A stretch of DNA of 64,000 nucleotides from Hyphomicrobium sp. (lineage in GTDB: Bacteria > Pseudomonadota > Alphaproteobacteria > Rhizobiales > Hyphomicrobiaceae): assembly GCF_009026145.1 (NCBI RefSeq), contig NZ_WBUE01000016.1, positions 27,027-91,026 on the forward strand. Reading direction: 5' to 3'. The notes beneath the pieces were generated by a model. The model saw only the letters and a list, made by a program, of their open reading frames with translations. It did not search any database and was not told where the DNA came from. The position numbers and the translations under genes were made by a program. This document shows positions 52,471-61,125 of this stretch, piece after piece. The stretch's first letter is position 1, and each line of letters starts with the position of its first letter.

Positions 52471-55400
52471 ATGAAGTTCTCCGAAAACGGCCCCGATATC
52501 CCTTCAGAGCTCATCGATGCAGCGCTTCGCGGCGAGGTCGTCTTCCTCTGCGGGGCAGGCGTTTCCCAGCCTGACTTGCCGAACTTCGAGGACCTGACTC
52601 AGAAAGTTTTCGCCAATCTTGGCCTCGCAATGGATGCCGCTGAGCGCCACTCTTTCGAGGCGAAGCGCTACGAAGAAGCCCTCGGCTCGCTCTCAAGGCG
52701 CCTTGCTGATCGCAGAAGCCTCTACGATGCAATTTTTGCCGAGCTTGATGCTGACAAGGCTAGAAGCCTTCAAGTGCATGCAACGCTTCTGAGGCTCTCG
52801 CGCGACTTCGAGGGTAAGCCCGCGCTCGTGACTACAAATTTCGATACGCTCCTTGAGCGGGCGTTGCAGGACCAAACCAAAGCGCAGGTCCGCGACAAGA
52901 GCTTCGCGAGCGCTCAAGTTCCGGCTCCAGCAGGACCGCGCTTCGAAGGCATCATTCACCTGCATGGCAGGTTTGCAGACAAGAAGCTTGGACTGGACGA
53001 GAGCGATCTGGTGCTCACGAGTGCCGACTATGGTGACGCCTACCTCCGTTCGGGATGGGCGGCGCGCTTCCTGTACGATCTTGCGAGGACACGAACGATC
53101 GTGCTCGTGGGTTACAGTGCGTCCGATGCACCTGTCCGCTACATTCTCAACATCCTTGAGGCGGACCGAGAGCGTTTCCCCGATCTCAAAACGATATACG
53201 TGCTCGATCAGGCGAAGCCCAACAGTCCCAATCCATCGGCTGCATGGGACGCAATAGCTGTTGAGCCGATCCTCTTCTGCGTCAGCTTTGAGCAATTCTG
53301 GGCCGACATGGGCGCCTGGGCTGATCTTGTTGAGCTGCCGCGCCAATGGCGCAAGGAGAGACTTGCTGAACTCGCTGGCAGGCAGATTGACCAAGTTCAT
53401 CCGTGGGAGTTGGACCAGGCGATCTGGATGCTGAGCCAGCGGGATGGCATGGAGCAGCTGGAGCAGCTTCCCTTCTCACCCCAGTGGATCGAGTTCATTA
53501 GAGCCCACGATCTCTTCAAGCCGAACAGTGGCTCGGATTGGGCGCTATGCAGGTGGGCGATCGCCCACTTCGAGAGCCCTCTCGCCTTCCAAGAAGTTTT
53601 GAAATCCGCTGGCGCTATTGGCGAGCATGCCGCCGCCCTACTGCTGCGAGGGCTCGACGACAAGAATCGCAAGCCTATCCCTCCTCATCTTCAGCGAGCT
53701 TGGCGCCTACTTGTGATCAGCTTGCGGCAGACCAAGCCGCATGATCGCTGGATGCACTATGGGGCCTTTGGAAGAGTGAAGGCCGACATCGCCTCGGGTG
53801 ACGATCTGCGAGAAATCCTCCAGTTGTTCACGCCGACACTTCACCTTAGTGTGCCGTATTCCTCTTATGAGCCATCTGAAGAGGAGCCCACTCTATCGGC
53901 ACTCTGCCGCCGCGAATTCAAGACGCGGGGACACCCCCAACTCGAAGATCTTCTGAAGGTTATCCCTCCCAACTCAGTTGCCATATGGCCGCTGATCCAG
54001 CTTGCCACTGGAGCACTTCTTGAGGCGCTGCTCTTGGCTCGCGACGCCGAGCGCACTGGCGCTCGTGATGATCTTGTCGGCTACGACGTTCCCTCCATCG
54101 CAGATCATCCACAGAATGCGCACCACGATGGATTCTTACCCCTAGTGCGCTTGTCGGCCGAGCTTTGGGTGCGGCTGTCGGCCATCGACCCTGCCAAAGC
54201 ACGAGTCGTCGCTGAGACCTGGAGGCTAGGCGATTTTCCGATTGTTCGCAGGCTATGGCTCTTTACCATGCATCAAGACACCACCCTCAGTGCATCTGAG
54301 GTCGTCTCAGCACTTATCGCAATGCCTCTTGAGGACTTCTGGGATCACCGCAAGGAGATCATGGAGCTGCTCCGGGATCGAACCAAGGGTGCGCAGGCAC
54401 TCGACGAATTGGCATCTCGTATCGTTGCTGGTCCACCACTTGATGAAGAACGGGATGAGAAGGTGCGGCAGCGCATCCGTGACAATGCCGTCTGGATCTA
54501 TCTGCAGCCTTTTGCACTTGGGATAACGCCACCACCCTCCGCCGCAAGGCTAGCTTTGGACGATATCAACGCCCGCAAGAAGTGGAATGATCGACCCTTC
54601 GAGGAAAGCAATTTCTTCAAGGTATGGTTGGGCGATGTTCGGAGCGGGCCATTCGGTGATGCGGCGCCCCTTGCTCAAGCGCCGATCGAAAAGAGGGTCG
54701 AGATCGCGGCGGCGCTTGAGCAGCACCACACGTTTGATCAGTCCGATGTTTGGCAGGTGTATTGTCACGACGATCCCGACGGAGCCTTTGATGCTCTCGT
54801 GGCATCGGCCGGGGTCACCGCGCAGACCGATCGATGGCGGAGTCTTCTTTACGCGATAGTTGGGGTAGGAAGCGCAACAGAAGAGGCGAAGACACGCGGG
54901 GCGGCACTTTGTGTCCGCGTCTTCGACATTGTGGCCCAGCATCCAACCTACGAACTCAAAGATCTCTCGCATCCCCTCGTTGATCTCTATACCTACGCCG
55001 TAGAAGTTGGTGCCCCAGCTGCCGACGGGACCTGGGATTCCCTTTGGGAGTGCTCGCGTGTGGCCGATCAACAAGTGATCGAGGTCACCACGCACGAGGA
55101 CCCTGGATATGAGCTGATATTCCAGGCCATCAATTCTTCTCCCGGTAAGCTGGCGCGTCTCATGGTCAATCGCCTCGGTTCAGCGTGGCAGTCGCTAGCG
55201 CCCGCCGATCAGGCGAGCTCAGAGAAGCGCTTTGCGATGATGACTGCAGACCCCTCAGCGATGGGGCAGCTCGCACGCGCTATTCTTGTCGAGTTCGTGG
55301 CGTGGGTTCACCATTCCCTTCCGCAGCTGATCGATGAACTGAAGCAGCGCATGAGTGGAAGCGATGCCGAAGGTTCGGCGTTGCGCTCCATATTGGTAGG

Positions 55401-56073
55401 CGCCAGTCCAAGTATCGGCGCGCCACTGATGGCGCAGCTGAAAGAACCGCTTCTGCTCGGCGTTGTTGAGCACAGGGGAGAGGGCGCGACGACATCGAAT
55501 GCTGCTATGCGGTTGGTCGCCTATGTTTGCCATGACCTCGATCGTCCGGCAGACGATCCCGCACGGCTTGCACCCGGTGAACCCAAATCTCTACTCTCGA
55601 AGGCGAGGCCAGAAATTCGCGCTGAAGCTGCAGAAACATTGGCCAATTGGCTAAGCAGAGAGACAGAGCGTCCGCGGGATGAGCTTTGGCGGACGAAATA
55701 TTCAAAGATGTTCCAGCAGCTCTGGCCTCCTGAAAGGCGGGCGCAGACCAACCGTGCGTCCCTGTCGCTTGCCAAGCTGACGTTCGCGGCGGATGAGGCT
55801 TTCCCTGAGGCACTCAGCAAGATCAGACCGTATATCGTCGCTCTCGACGAGGAATGGCCGACGCTCCATTTCATGACTACCGAAGATGCCAAGGCAATTG
55901 TTGATCGCTTCCCTCGTCAGGTGCTCGAATTGCTCTGGCTCTTGTTGAGGCCTGCATCAAGGGGGCAGTGTTCAGAGCTTGGCGAGACCCTCGACCGCAT
56001 CAAGGCAGCAGAGCCATCGCTGGAGCGAGATCGACGCTTTCAACTACTTGAGACGAGGGCACTGCGACTCTAG
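52471..56073 (+). CDS. Large SIR2-domain protein, candidate anti-phage NADase (DSR-like)
   Basis: A 1200-residue protein. Residues about 10-270 form a SIR2 (sirtuin-like) domain with an NAD-binding glycine motif (CGAGVS at 27-32), the catalytic Asn region (TTNFD at 121-125), the active-site His in HLHG (163-166), and VLVGYSASDAPVRY. The zinc-finger Cys quartet of deacetylase sirtuins is not seen. The remaining 900 residues are helical, without recognised enzymatic motifs. SIR2 plus a long C-terminal region is the layout of defence-associated sirtuins, which deplete NAD on infection. Met at 52471 (MKFSENGPDIPSELI) resembles starts of relatives. The base composition is less GC-rich than in neighbours, suggesting transfer. 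Function is inferred. Confidence 0.75.
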   Translation: MKFSENGPDIPSELIDAALRGEVVFLCGAGVSQPDLPNFEDLTQKVFANLGLAMDAAERHSFEAKRYEEALGSLSRRLADRRSLYDAIFAELDADKARSLQVHATLLRLSRDFEGKPALVTTNFDTLLERALQDQTKAQVRDKSFASAQVPAPAGPRFEGIIHLHGRFADKKLGLDESDLVLTSADYGDAYLRSGWAARFLYDLARTRTIVLVGYSASDAPVRYILNILEADRERFPDLKTIYVLDQAKPNSPNPSAAWDAIAVEPILFCVSFEQFWADMGAWADLVELPRQWRKERLAELAGRQIDQVHPWELDQAIWMLSQRDGMEQLEQLPFSPQWIEFIRAHDLFKPNSGSDWALCRWAIAHFESPLAFQEVLKSAGAIGEHAAALLLRGLDDKNRKPIPPHLQRAWRLLVISLRQTKPHDRWMHYGAFGRVKADIASGDDLREILQLFTPTLHLSVPYSSYEPSEEEPTLSALCRREFKTRGHPQLEDLLKVIPPNSVAIWPLIQLATGALLEALLLARDAERTGARDDLVGYDVPSIADHPQNAHHDGFLPLVRLSAELWVRLSAIDPAKARVVAETWRLGDFPIVRRLWLFTMHQDTTLSASEVVSALIAMPLEDFWDHRKEIMELLRDRTKGAQALDELASRIVAGPPLDEERDEKVRQRIRDNAVWIYLQPFALGITPPPSAARLALDDINARKKWNDRPFEESNFFKVWLGDVRSGPFGDAAPLAQAPIEKRVEIAAALEQHHTFDQSDVWQVYCHDDPDGAFDALVASAGVTAQTDRWRSLLYAIVGVGSATEEAKTRGAALCVRVFDIVAQHPTYELKDLSHPLVDLYTYAVEVGAPAADGTWDSLWECSRVADQQVIEVTTHEDPGYELIFQAINSSPGKLARLMVNRLGSAWQSLAPADQASSEKRFAMMTADPSAMGQLARAILVEFVAWVHHSLPQLIDELKQRMSGSDAEGSALRSILVGASPSIGAPLMAQLKEPLLLGVVEHRGEGATTSNAAMRLVAYVCHDLDRPADDPARLAPGEPKSLLSKARPEIRAEAAETLANWLSRETERPRDELWRTKYSKMFQQLWPPERRAQTNRASLSLAKLTFAADEAFPEALSKIRPYIVALDEEWPTLHFMTTEDAKAIVDRFPRQVLELLWLLLRPASRGQCSELGETLDRIKAAEPSLERDRRFQLLETRALRL

Positions 56074-56498
56074 TAGTCGGTATCCCAATCAAGTATGAGG
56101 CCTTGCGTTGGGAGCGCAATGACCGCTGCTGAAAGCAATGCGGTCGTGCTGCTCAGCCTCGACAACCCAAGTTGTTGATGTCCGCAAACTCGGCATTCCG
56201 AAGATCGCGACGGTACGACGGCTCAGGTCCAAAAGTCTGTTCAGGAAGAAACTGCGAAGCGGCTGACGTTGGTGGCGATGTCCGCCTAGGTCCGAAAGCC
56301 GCAACGCCAAAATCGTTCGCAGGCGCCGCGCCCACGAGCGCACCAACGAGCCACAGCCGCCGACCAAGTGTGCCGCGCGCTTTAGGTTTTGGTAACGCCT
56401 GGCGTTGCCAGCTTGTACACTGTGATTCGCACGGCTCATGACCAAGACGCTTGACGGCATGAGCGAATCGAGGGGCCGCCATGTCACGGGGGACGCAC
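56074..56498. other. Intergenic region with possible degenerate dispersed repeat
   Basis: No credible gene. The pattern ATGTCCGC followed by GGTCC-x-AAAG occurs twice, at about 56178-56240 and 56278-56305. It resembles short dispersed intergenic repeats that are common in Rhizobiales genomes and give rise to spurious ORFs. Minus-strand ORFs here (56089-56505, 56153-56584) look like such translated repeats. Confidence 0.35.
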
Positions 56499-56687
56499 AT
56501 GGCACAGATACTCAGCTTTCGTACCCCAGAGTTCAGAGCCAGCGACGCCGTGGGGCGGCGCGCTGGCTTTTCCGCCGAGGTCATCCTGTTCCCGGGCGTG
56601 CGCTACGAGCGCTGGGGCGAGCCGGACGCAACGTCGACCGGCGCCGAGCGCCGCGAAAGTCGCGACGTTCTCGAGCTCGCGGAGTAG
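56499..56687 (+). CDS. Small hypothetical protein (62 aa)
   Basis: The product begins MAQILSFRTPEFRASDAVGR and ends RRESRDVLELAE. The ATG at 56499 has a GGGGGA site nearby; the longer start at 56481 would add six residues. Composition and codon use resemble the chromosomal genes rather than the SIR2 gene. No family is recognised, though short proteins of this kind occur in Rhizobiales. It converges on the DUF1254 gene. Confidence 0.6.
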   Translation: MAQILSFRTPEFRASDAVGRRAGFSAEVILFPGVRYERWGEPDATSTGAERRESRDVLELAE

Positions 56688-56708
56688 TCACAGCGTAAGC
56701 GGGTCAAA

Positions 56709-57287
56709 TCAGAAGGATCGCGCCGTGCATTGCGCGTCCTTAAGGGCGGCTTCGACTTGCCGCTGATACGAGAAGCCCTTGTCGGGCCCGCGCACGACGA
56801 CGATCCCCTTCGTCGCCGATACGGCGGTGGGCGGCTGCACGTCGCGGGCAATGCCCCGCGACTCGGGCGTGACGCCGAGAAAGGCTTCCTCGGACGGCAC
56901 CAGCACGAGCGACACCGGGGTGGGGCGCGAGGGGACGGAGGCGGTCGCGTAGATGTTGTCGCCCTGCGGTGTCACGACCGTCAACGTCCATCCCTGATCC
57001 GGCGGCAAGGTCGAAGATACGGTCACAGGACCGCCTGAGGTGTCGAAGCGGCACATGGCATAGCGCGCGTCGGGAGACATGAACGGCAGCGGCTCGGCGC
57101 CCGGCGCGGCTACGTTCAACACCTGCATGCGATTGACGGGCAGCCCCGGCGCAAGGCGGCTGTAGGCGGATGCTGCGGTCAGGTGCGGTGCCGCCAGCGT
57201 GGCGCAGATGTGCAAGATCCCGGCGGCGACGGGTGCCGCTAGAATGAGCTGCCAGTTGGCGCGCGATAGTGTGTCGGCGATCTTCAT
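56709..57287 (-). CDS. DUF1254-type membrane protein (COG5436-like)
   Basis: A 192-residue protein with an N-terminal transmembrane helix (ANWQLILAAPVAAGILHICA) and a periplasmic domain containing LTAASAYSRLAPGLPVNRMQ and YAMCRFDTSGGPVTVSS. It matches the shorter partner of the DUF1254/DUF1214 pair that is common in Rhizobiales. The ATG at 57287 overlaps the stop of the upstream DUF1214 gene by four bases. The pair is linked to the PBP1A gene upstream on the same strand. Function is undefined. Confidence 0.8.
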   Translation of the reverse strand: MKIADTLSRANWQLILAAPVAAGILHICATLAAPHLTAASAYSRLAPGLPVNRMQVLNVAAPGAEPLPFMSPDARYAMCRFDTSGGPVTVSSTLPPDQGWTLTVVTPQGDNIYATASVPSRPTPVSLVLVPSEEAFLGVTPESRGIARDVQPPTAVSATKGIVVVRGPDKGFSYQRQVEAALKDAQCTARSF

Positions 57288-57952
57288 CGGCATTGCACGC
57301 GGCGGATCACGGGCATCGCTTTGGGTTCCGCCTCGGTCTTTCCGAGCATCGGCGTTCCCGCATCGAAGGTGGTGTACATCAAGGCAAGACGCCCGGCGCC
57401 GCCGGTCGGCAGCCAGTTGCCCGGACTCGCCTCGCGCCCCAGGGCAACGCCGAAGCTGCCGTCCGGGCGCAACGCGATCGACTGGCTCGTATAGGCGTAG
57501 CGCTGCGCGGCATTGGCGATGAGATCGCCGCGATCGTTGAAGACGGTCAGGCTCCACCAGTTATTGCCGGTGTCGCGTCCTTCGACGAGATAGTCGCACG
57601 AGGAGTGCAGCCGGTTGCCGTCGCTGTCGGTGTAGGCGAGGTAGGTGAGCGCGATCTCGGTGGTGAGCTGCAGCGTGCCGAGGCGCGCGAAGTGGGCACG
57701 CGTATAAGGGTCGGCATCGGGGCGGCCAGATGATGTCCAGCCGACCCAAGGCCCGTGCTTCTCGGTCGTCAGGCGCGTGCCGACGTCGATCATGTACCAG
57801 CTGGTGCCGAGGCCGAGGATCAGCACGGCGCCGATGAAAGCCGCCCAGTCGCCGAGGATCCCAATGAGGATCGAGAGGCGTTTCTGCAGCCGGTGCAGAC
57901 CGACGTGAACGGGTGTGAGAGCGCTATGGGACAGCACGTGCGGGTGTTCCAT
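57284..57952 (-). CDS. DUF1214 domain membrane protein (COG5402-like)
   Basis: A 222-residue protein with one transmembrane helix (WAAFIGAVLILGLGTSWYMI, about 36-55) and a DUF1214 domain (about 65-215). The domain contains DADPYTRAHFARLGTLQL, NNWWSLTVFNDRGDLIANAA, and a closing LGREASPGNWLPTG. It forms an operon with the DUF1254 gene through a 4-base overlap. Its 5' end overlaps the 3' end of the PBP1A gene by about 29 bases, so all three are likely transcribed together. Met1 at 57952 is kept because no better start is visible. Confidence 0.85.
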   Translation of the reverse strand: MEHPHVLSHSALTPVHVGLHRLQKRLSILIGILGDWAAFIGAVLILGLGTSWYMIDVGTRLTTEKHGPWVGWTSSGRPDADPYTRAHFARLGTLQLTTEIALTYLAYTDSDGNRLHSSCDYLVEGRDTGNNWWSLTVFNDRGDLIANAAQRYAYTSQSIALRPDGSFGVALGREASPGNWLPTGGAGRLALMYTTFDAGTPMLGKTEAEPKAMPVIRRVQCR

Positions 57953-60242
57953 CGAGCGGCGGTTGAGCTACGCCGAGCGTCGTGCGGCGCGGTTCAGTGC
58001 CGGGAGCGGTTCCGTCGGCGCGCTTGTTGCTTGGCGCGGTGGGGGCCGGTGCGGTCGGAGTGCTGCCAGTGCTACCAGGCGCGGTGGTCGGCGGCGGCTC
58101 GGCAATGCCGCCCGCCTTGCGCAGCGCCTGCGCGACCTTGCGCAAGGCTTCGCGCGTCTGGTCGGACATCAGGCTCGATGTCGTGCGCTGCGCTTCCCCG
58201 CCCGCGGCGGCGCCCTCCGGGCGCATGGCGGCGACGCGCTGCTGCTCGGCGACCTGCACCGGGTGCGGCTGCAATCCCGGGATGTTCGGGATGTTCATGT
58301 CGGTGTGCACCACCGACATGAACGAGTGCCACACCGGCGCAGCGTAAACGCCGCCCGTGGTGCCTCCCGCCATCGGACGGTTGTCGTCGTTGCCGAGCCA
58401 TACCGTTCCGACGTATTTGCCGGTGAAGCCGACAAACCAGACGTCCTTCGGGCCGGTCGAGGTGCCGGTCTTGCCGGCGACGTTGGTGAAGTCGAGCTGC
58501 GCCCGCTGGCCGGTGCCCTCGGTGACCACCTTGTTCATCATCCAGTTGAGCTGCTCGGCCACCTTGCGCTCGACGACCTGCGGGGCTTCCGGCTCGTCGC
58601 GGTCGCGACTGTAGACGAGGTCGCCCTTGGATGAGACGAGATCGAGGATCGCATACGGCTTGGCGAGCTTGCCGCCGTTGGCGAAGGTGGCGATGCCGCC
58701 CGCGTGCTCGAGCGGGCTGATGCCGTAGTCGCCGAGCGCCATCGAGCAGGTCTTGCGGATGCCGGTGATGCCGACGCGGCGCGTCATCTCGATGACCTTG
58801 TCGCGCCCGACGGCGAACGACAGCTCGGCGGCGACGGTGTTGAGCGATCTGGCGAGCGCGTTCCACAGCGGCATGCGCCCGCCGCCGCCGTGGCTGCCAC
58901 CATAGTTCTGCGGGTGCCAGCGGCCGCAACTGCGCGAGGCATCGCGCACCTGCGTCGTCGGCGTGTAGCCGTTCTCGAGCGCCGTGGCATAGACGTAAAT
59001 CTTGAACGAGGAGCCGGGCTGCCGCCTGGCGTGGGTGGCGCGGTTGAATTGGCTCTCGCCGTAGTCGGGGCCGCCGGTCAGCGCGCGTACGGCGCCGTCG
59101 ATCTCCATGAGCGCGATAGCGCCGCTGGTGACACGATTGCCGCGGTAGTTGCGCAGGGCGGTGGTGAGCGCCTCGTCGGTCGCCTTCTGCATGTTGAGGT
59201 CGACGGTGGTGCGCGCCGTCAGCACGTACTGGCCGCGGCCGGCGGCGATGCGCTGCACCTCCTCGAAGGCCCAGTCGAGGAACCAGTCGGGGCTGTTCGG
59301 GTTGCGGCTTTCGATGGTCTTGGCGGGATGCACGCGCGCCCAGTGCACCTGCCCCGAGGTATAGAATCCCGCCTCGACGAGATTGTTCAGCACCTCGTTG
59401 GTGCGCGCGCGCGAGGCCGGCAGGTTGACATGCGGAGCGTACTTGGTCGGCGCCTTGAACAGGCCGGCGAGCAGGGCGGCCTCGGCGAGATTGACCTGCC
59501 GCACCGACTTGCCGAAGTAATACTGCGAGGCGGCCTCGACGCCGAAGGCGCCGCCGCCCATGTAGGCGCGGTCGAAGTAGAACTTGAGGATCTCGCGCTT
59601 GGTGAAGCGGCTCTCCAGCAAGAGGGCCAGGAACGCTTCCTTGATCTTGCGCTGCAGCGAGCGCTCCGACGACAGGAACAGGTTCTTTGCCACCTGCTGG
59701 GTGATCGAGGAGCCGCCCTGCACGACCTCGTTGGCCTGCAGGTTGGTGGCGAGGGCGCGCGCGGTGCCGAAGACGTCGATGCCCCAGTGCTCGAAGAAGC
59801 GGCGGTCCTCGGTGGCGAGTGCGGCCTTGATCACCGAATCGGGAATTTCGTCGAGCGGCACCGCGTCGTTGTGCAGGATGCCGCGCTTGCCGATCTCGTT
59901 GCCGTTCTGATCGAGGAACTTCACCGCGAACTGGCCGGTGAGGAACTTGCCCTCGTTGAACTCGTTGAAGGCCGGGATGGCGAGTGCGAACATGACGACG
60001 AAGCCGCCGGCCCCCATCGACAGGGCTTCGGAGGCGGCCTCGTTGGCGAGCCGCTTCCAGCCGGTGATCTTGAAGCGGGCAAAGAAGCTGTTGCCGGCGT
60101 TCCAGTAGTCGCGCACCGCCGCCCAGGTCTCGGCGAGCGTCGAATCGATCTTGGAATCGAGGCCGAGCCAGTTGATGACCCGGTCGCGGCGCCCGCGCTT
60201 GAAGAGCCAGTCTTGCACGTCGTGTGAGTCCCGGCGTTGCAT
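57924..60242 (-). CDS. Penicillin-binding protein 1A (bifunctional transglycosylase/transpeptidase)
   Basis: A 772-residue class A PBP. A membrane anchor near 75-95 (GGFVVMFALAIPAFNEFNEG) follows a cytoplasmic N-terminus. The GT51 transglycosylase domain contains TEDRRFFEHWGIDVFG with the catalytic Glu, and GGSSITQQVAKNLFLSSERS. The transpeptidase domain has the nucleophile motif SSFK (in RQPGSSFKIYVY), the second motif SLN (ARSLNTVAAEL) and KTGTS. The C-terminal 100 residues are Pro/Thr/Ala-rich. The upstream sequence has a GAGG site before the ATG. It builds and cross-links peptidoglycan. Confidence 0.95.
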   Translation of the reverse strand: MQRRDSHDVQDWLFKRGRRDRVINWLGLDSKIDSTLAETWAAVRDYWNAGNSFFARFKITGWKRLANEAASEALSMGAGGFVVMFALAIPAFNEFNEGKFLTGQFAVKFLDQNGNEIGKRGILHNDAVPLDEIPDSVIKAALATEDRRFFEHWGIDVFGTARALATNLQANEVVQGGSSITQQVAKNLFLSSERSLQRKIKEAFLALLLESRFTKREILKFYFDRAYMGGGAFGVEAASQYYFGKSVRQVNLAEAALLAGLFKAPTKYAPHVNLPASRARTNEVLNNLVEAGFYTSGQVHWARVHPAKTIESRNPNSPDWFLDWAFEEVQRIAAGRGQYVLTARTTVDLNMQKATDEALTTALRNYRGNRVTSGAIALMEIDGAVRALTGGPDYGESQFNRATHARRQPGSSFKIYVYATALENGYTPTTQVRDASRSCGRWHPQNYGGSHGGGGRMPLWNALARSLNTVAAELSFAVGRDKVIEMTRRVGITGIRKTCSMALGDYGISPLEHAGGIATFANGGKLAKPYAILDLVSSKGDLVYSRDRDEPEAPQVVERKVAEQLNWMMNKVVTEGTGQRAQLDFTNVAGKTGTSTGPKDVWFVGFTGKYVGTVWLGNDDNRPMAGGTTGGVYAAPVWHSFMSVVHTDMNIPNIPGLQPHPVQVAEQQRVAAMRPEGAAAGGEAQRTTSSLMSDQTREALRKVAQALRKAGGIAEPPPTTAPGSTGSTPTAPAPTAPSNKRADGTAPGTEPRRTTLGVAQPPLDGTPARAVP

Positions 60243-60798
60243 TGCGTCGCCTCATATGGCGCCGGCCTGGGGCGGGCATGAGGCACGACTCAGTCGCTAT
60301 CGTCGAACGAGGTTACTTATACATAAGCCGGGGCGGAGATGTTAAGGCGGCAGCCGGCGCATTTATGAACATGCTTGTCCGGCGCTCGGCCGCGAAACGG
60401 GCCTCGTTGCCAGGCATTAGGCTCGCCTGGCTGCGGTGCGGCGGCAATCAGTAGCGTGCTACACGTCTTCTGCCGGAGCGTTCTCCGGCACGCCGTACCA
60501 CGCCCTGCGCCAGTGACATGCCGGCCGGCACCAGTTGCAGCATCTGTCGCACCCCCTGGATGGTCTTGTGCCCCGGTTTGAGGGGTCCTTGCACGCCGCC
60601 CGCTCGCTCGGGGTAGAAGCGGGCGGGCCGTGAGGGGGCACCAACAACGGACAGTTGACCAACCAGTTCTAGACAGCTGTGACCCTAGGGCTCGATCTCT
60701 TTTTAAGCGCCTAGACACTGAGAGCGCCTGAGGTAGTTTCGAAGCAGATGGTGATTCTTAGCTGCCTATCACGATGCAGCATATCCGACTGATCCAGG
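60243..60798. other. Intergenic region between PBP1A and the toxin gene
   Basis: It separates divergent genes and must hold both promoters. A 12-base palindrome (TGCCGGCCGGCA) lies near 60520. No RNA gene or family-like ORF is visible. From about 60660 the sequence becomes less GC-rich, marking the edge of the accessory segment that runs to the right end. Confidence 0.4.
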
Positions 60799-61125
60799 AT
60801 GGAATTGTCGTTCGCCACGGCGGCGTTGAGGAGCATTTGCGAGAAGCGCCAAAAGGCATCGGCTGCTCTGGGGAAGGTAGCTGCCATTGAACTCGCGGCG
60901 CGAATAGCCGATCTCGTCGCTTGCGAAACTGCGAGCGAACTCATCGATCTCTTCCCGGAGGATATCGTGGCGCTGAATCCAAGAGAGCGCGCGATCCGAC
61001 TGAGAGCAGGACTAGAGCTTCGGTTCTGCTCGGGTCACGTTAAGACCCCGACTTCTGGGGCTGGCACCGATTGGTCACGCGTTACCCGCATCAAGATTAT
61101 TGGCCTGGAGACCGTAGATGACTGA
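60799..61125 (+). CDS. HigB/RelE-type toxin of a toxin-antitoxin module
   Basis: A 108-residue protein with the features of a RelE/ParE-fold killer protein: a start MELSFATAALRSICEKRQ, a helical pair (about 20-55) and a C-terminal beta-segment GAGTDWSRVTRIKIIGLETV. The HigB/killer-protein type sits directly before its antitoxin, as here, with an 8-base gene overlap (ATGACTGA). RelE-fold toxins mostly cut mRNA at the ribosome. Its activity is inferred from the family and the operon. Confidence 0.72.
   Translation: MELSFATAALRSICEKRQKASAALGKVAAIELAARIADLVACETASELIDLFPEDIVALNPRERAIRLRAGLELRFCSGHVKTPTSGAGTDWSRVTRIKIIGLETVDD

Noticed and set aside
56089..56584. Minus-strand ORFs of about 140 codons downstream of the SIR2 gene
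   Set aside because: They look like translated dispersed intergenic repeat sequence and lack a ribosome site or family match.
58704..60227. 507-codon plus-strand ORF antisense to PBP1A
   Set aside because: It mirrors the PBP1A gene, which has all catalytic motifs. The antisense product is low-complexity Gly/Val/Glu/Arg and matches nothing; such ORFs are usual in GC-rich genes.
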